Shown: positions 60,628 through 64,000 of the stretch, piece by piece
Position numbering within the stretch: position 1 is the first letter of the stretch
Layout of the letters: each line of letters begins with the position of its first letter
DNA from: Ovis canadensis
Taxonomy: Eukaryota > Chordata > Mammalia > Artiodactyla > Bovidae
NCBI RefSeq assembly: GCF_042477335.2
Contig: NC_091249.1
Location: 46,236,001 to 46,300,000 of the forward strand
Length of the DNA stretch: 64,000 bases
Direction of reading: 5' to 3'
Program-made: the position numbers and the translations under genes
Notes under the pieces: generated by a model
What the model was told of the DNA's origin: nothing
Seen by the model: the letters and a program-made list of their open reading frames with translations, nothing else
Databases searched by the model: none

Positions 60628-61305
60628 GTACCCTTTTACAAGTCACTTCCATAACTCTCAGACATGGAACTGGACCTTAGGGGATATTAGCAATTATTGT
60701 TGAATAAATGCATAGCATTTTGAAGTAACTTTATGAGTTGAAGAGAAAACATGAGAAAAAGAATTGGAAACTCTGAGGGTAAAAAAATTAATTCTAAACC
60801 TTGACCAAAACAAAAAAGAGAGATAATAACCTACTCAGAGGGAACAAACATTATTTATTTTTACATGTATGTATGCATTATGTATTTTATTGCAATGTTT
60901 TTAGATTTTTAAATGCTGATAAGAGTGGAAGCTGAGAGAGCATATAAAGCAGAAAAAGGAAATAACAAAGGAGATCTGCTCATGAGGAATTGGAGATGGT
61001 ACGTTCAGAGTATGAATGAAATTATTAGACACTGACAGAAAATGGAAATTTCTTCCACTTAAACTGGCAAGAAGAATGAAAATGAGTGATTGTTTTTTTC
61101 TTTGTAAAAACTACTGTACCTACCATTGTATAATCTACTTTCTACACTTGATATTAATGCATGTTTCCTTCTCATTTTTACTTATGAAGAGGACTCTATG
61201 AAATTTTTTATTTATGAAGAGGATGTACTATACTTATTTATCTGATATATTTCTTTTACTTGAAAGTTGAAAATTTGTTTCCAGTTGTTTAGTATTATAA
61301 ATCAG
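60628..61305. other. Non-repetitive AT-rich stretch
   Basis: No gene or repeat recognised. Confidence 0.45.
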
Positions 61306-62328
61306 ATTCAGTTCAGTTCAGTTCAGTCATTCAGTCGTGTCACACTCTTTGCAACCCTATGAACCACAGCACGCCAGGCTTCCCTGTCCATCACCAACTT
61401 CCGGAGTACACCCAAACCCATGTCCATTGAGTCAATGATGCCATCCAACCATCTCATCCTTTGTCGTCTCCTTCTCCTCCTGCCTTCAATCTTTCACAGC
61501 CTTGGGGTCTTTTCCAGTGAGTCAGCTCTTCGCATCAGGTGGCCAAAGTATTGGAATTTCAGCCGCAACATCAGTCTTTCCAATGAACGCCCAGGACTGA
61601 TCTCCTTTAGGATGGACTAGTTGGACTTCCTTGCAGTCCAAGGGACTCTCAAGAGTCTTCAACACCACAGTTCAAAAGCATCAATTCTTCAGTGCTCAAC
61701 TTTCTTTATAGTCCAACTCTCACATCCATACATGACCACTGGAAAAACCACAGCCTTGACTAGATGGACCTTTGTTGGCAAAGTAATGTCTCTGCTTTTG
61801 AATATGCTATCTAGGTTGGTCATAACTTTCCCTTCCAAGGAGTAAGTGTCTTTTAATTTCATGGCTCCAGTCACCATCTGCAGTGATTTTGGAGCCCAGA
61901 AAAATAAAGTCTGACATGGTTTCCACTTTTTCCTCATCTATCTGCCATGAAGTTATGGGACCAGATGCCATGATCTTCATTTTCTGAATGTTGAGCTTTA
62001 AGCCAACTTTTTCACTCTGATCTTTCACTTTCATCAAGAGGCTTTTTAATTCTTCTTTGCTTTCTGCCATAAGGGTGGTGTCATCTGAGGTTATTGATAT
62101 TTCTTCCAGCAATCTTGATTCCAGATTTTGCTTCCTGCAGCCCAACATTTTTCATGATGTGCTCTGCATATAATTTAAATAAACGGGCATGATATACAGC
62201 CTTGACGTAGTCCTTTTCCTATTTGGAGCCAGTCTGTTGTTCCATGTCCAGTTCTAACTGTTGCTTCCTGACCTGCATACAGGTTTTACAAGAGGCAAGT
62301 CAGGTGGTCTGGTATGCCCATCTCTTAC
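61306..62328 (-). mobile_element. BovB LINE, minus, 3' third
   Basis: About 1 kb from the BovB 3' end to the mid-RT domain (tctggtatgcccatctc). An 8-base deletion between two atctg repeats (near 62083-62090) removes the Tyr-Ala of the YADD box and shifts the frame. A short TA repeat follows at 62337-62350. Confidence 0.93.
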
Positions 62329-62359
62329 AACAAACCATATATATATATATGGAATAAAT

Positions 62360-62807
62360 ATATAAATCTTTTGGCAAGTTTTAGAATATCTCAGTGGAAA
62401 AAAACTACAGTTGATGTTCTTAAAGACTTTGAAGTCATGATAGATATTGCAAAACTGACCTGCAAAACTGTTTCCAACTTATTACCTTCTAGTCTCATGA
62501 ACAATAGGTATTATATACTAAAAGTTTTGACAATTTGATGGATGAAAATTTGGACTTCTTTTAAGGTATGCTTCTCTGATTTCTTGTATAGATGAAGTTT
62601 TTTGCACAGAATATTTTCTTTTTTATTTCTTTTGTGAGTTTTTGTTCATTTCAGCTGTCTAATTTTCTACTGGACCATTTGTCTTTTACAATTTCTGATA
62701 GTTCTTCATATGTTTACATGTTATTTAAGGGTAACACAAAATTATTGTTTCACAGATTCTAATATACCATGGTAACATGTATCATTATATTATATATAAC
62801 AAGCAGT
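62360..62807. other. Non-repetitive AT-rich stretch
   Basis: No gene or repeat recognised. Confidence 0.45.
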
Positions 62808-62820
62808 AATGTATACATTA

Positions 62821-63036
62821 TGGGCTTCCCTGGTTGCTCAGTTGGTAAAGAATCTGCCTGCAGTACAGGAGACTCTGGTTTGATCCCTGGGTTGGGAATA
62901 TCCCCTGGAGGAGAGCATGGCAACCCATTCTAGTATTCTTGCCTGGAGAATCCCCATGGACAGAGAAGCCTGTTGGGCTACAGTCTGTGGGGTCACAAAG
63001 AGTCATACATGACTGAGTGACTAAGCACAGCATCAC
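62821..63036 (+). mobile_element. Bov-tA SINE with TSD
   Basis: Full-length Bov-tA from tgggcttccctggttgctca to gactaagcacagcatcac. Exact 12-bp duplication aatgtatacatt at 62808-62819 and 63037-63048. Confidence 0.95.
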
Positions 63037-63164
63037 AATGTATACATTGTATTACGCATAATATGAATAGCAGGAATAATTAAATTATGACCCTCAATTG
63101 AATTTAAAATTCATCAGGGATGTTAAATTGTACAAAATAAACAAACAGAAAACCTATGCTTGTT

Positions 63165-63735
63165 GTGCTAGGCAACCTTCAAAGATGCTCAGGTTCTTAC
63201 TCTAGAAATTGCAAGTATGTTATGTTACCTGGAAAAAGGGATTTTGCACATACAATTAAGACTACTGAATTTAAAACACAGGCCTAAATTAGTCATATTA
63301 ACCCTTAAAAGCAAAAAAAGACATTTTCTTGTTGGGAATAATAATATGTGGCAGTAAGGATGTCAGAAAGAGTACAGCAGTGAGAGAAATTTGCTGTGCC
63401 ATTAGTGGCATACTGAGCCTATGTGCAATGATAAGAGAGAGGCCTCTGGGAGGGAAGGGATCCATTCCAGCTGACCACCCACAGGGAACTAAGGATTGCA
63501 GTTTTCTAAATGCATACATCTGAAGTCGTCCAACAACCTGAGTCTCCCACAGAATCTAGATAAGAGTCCAGGCTAGCAACTGCCTTGACTGGCCATGTAA
63601 GTCTTAGATCAAAGATAATGCCTAAACCCCTCCAGACTCCTGACCTACAGAATTGAGAGAAAATAAATGTCTATTGCTTTAAATCACTAAGTTTGTAATA
63701 ATCAGTAACAGCACCAATTGAAAACTAATATAATT
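63165..63735 (+). repeat. Ancient LTR-like repeat, unassigned
   Basis: gtatgttatgttacctgg, aaagggattttgcacatac, gactcctgacctacagaattg, aataaatgtctattgctttaa and atcactaagtttgtaataatc resemble a common mammalian MaLR/ERVL-type repeat. Family uncertain. Confidence 0.5.
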
Positions 63736-64000
63736 TAAAACAACAAAATAAGGTATATAAATTCAGGCAGACCACTGAATTTTAAAATCTAAAGTTCATC
63801 AGATTTAGAATTACCTAATTTTATGAAATCACAGATGATCTAGAACAAATCTTATAGTAGAGCAAAACTTTCCAAGTTTTTAAATAAAAAGATAATATCA
63901 ATTGTAAAGTTTTAATTTACAGGCTAGATTAACACTAGAAACTTGAAATTAGAATATTCTTGATATTTCTTAACTTTTTCTACTAATTATGAAAATTATT

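Noticed and set aside
61306..61340. Short regularly repeated ttcag units as a CRISPR-like or microsatellite array
   Set aside because: It is the normal 3'-terminal repeat of BovB, seen at the end of most copies.
61300..62366. Target-site duplication tataaatc around the 61.3-kb BovB
   Set aside because: The right copy (near 62360) lies past the BovB break, in an AT repeat where an 8-bp match is likely by chance.

Overview
This window is a stretch of mammalian, almost certainly bovid (cattle/sheep/goat-type), intergenic DNA. The diagnosis rests on the repeats. The window is full of BovB (RTE-clade) LINE fragments, tRNA-headed Bov-tA SINEs and dimeric BOV-A2 SINEs with (CAG)n tails, which occur together only in ruminants. 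It also carries ruminant L1 3' ends and common mammalian relics (MIR, L2, MLT1, MER5A-like). I find no functional host protein-coding gene, rRNA, tRNA or CRISPR array. Nearly all longer open frames are pieces of the BovB endonuclease/reverse-transcriptase protein.

The one gene-derived locus is a processed retrocopy of CDV3 on the minus strand (27926-30448). It has a 14-bp target-site duplication, a poly(A) tail, an AATAAA signal 14 nt before the tail, about 1.9 kb of 3' UTR, a 107-codon open frame, and a GC-rich 5' end that stands out from the AT-rich surroundings. The 5' end looks like a non-coding first exon and does not encode the usual CDV3 N-terminus.

Layout. 1-7 kb: the end of one BovB, a BOV-A2 half, a short minus BovB with TSD, then AT-rich DNA with MIRs. 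7.07-10.15 kb: an MLT1 LTR split by a rearranged BovB complex. 10-19 kb: mostly unique sequence with one BovB at 14.6-15.8 kb. 19-27 kb: Bov-tA, an L1 3' end, a long minus BovB split by a BOV-A2, a BovB palindrome, and a minus L1 end. 27.9-30.5 kb: CDV3 retrocopy. 31.6-36.2 kb: a SINE cluster and a solo ERV LTR with exact TSD. 36.4-39.6 kb: a minus L1 holding a 435-bp AT-only array, then L2. 39.6-46 kb: BovB, four Bov-tA copies, an old repeat, an L1M end and a second solo LTR. 46.9-55.7 kb: three LTRs of one older family (two in inverted orientation) and a BovB with a twin-priming inversion. 55.8-64 kb: L1M end, L2, two minus BovBs (one split by a SINE) and further SINEs.

The elements form no pathway. 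Their value is as a layered record of insertions: many have readable target-site duplications and several are nested, which gives a relative chronology. I found no convincing new biological system. The items most worth following are the CDV3 retrocopy with its unusual 5' end and the internally inverted BovB copies. Family names come from recognition by eye; no database search was run.
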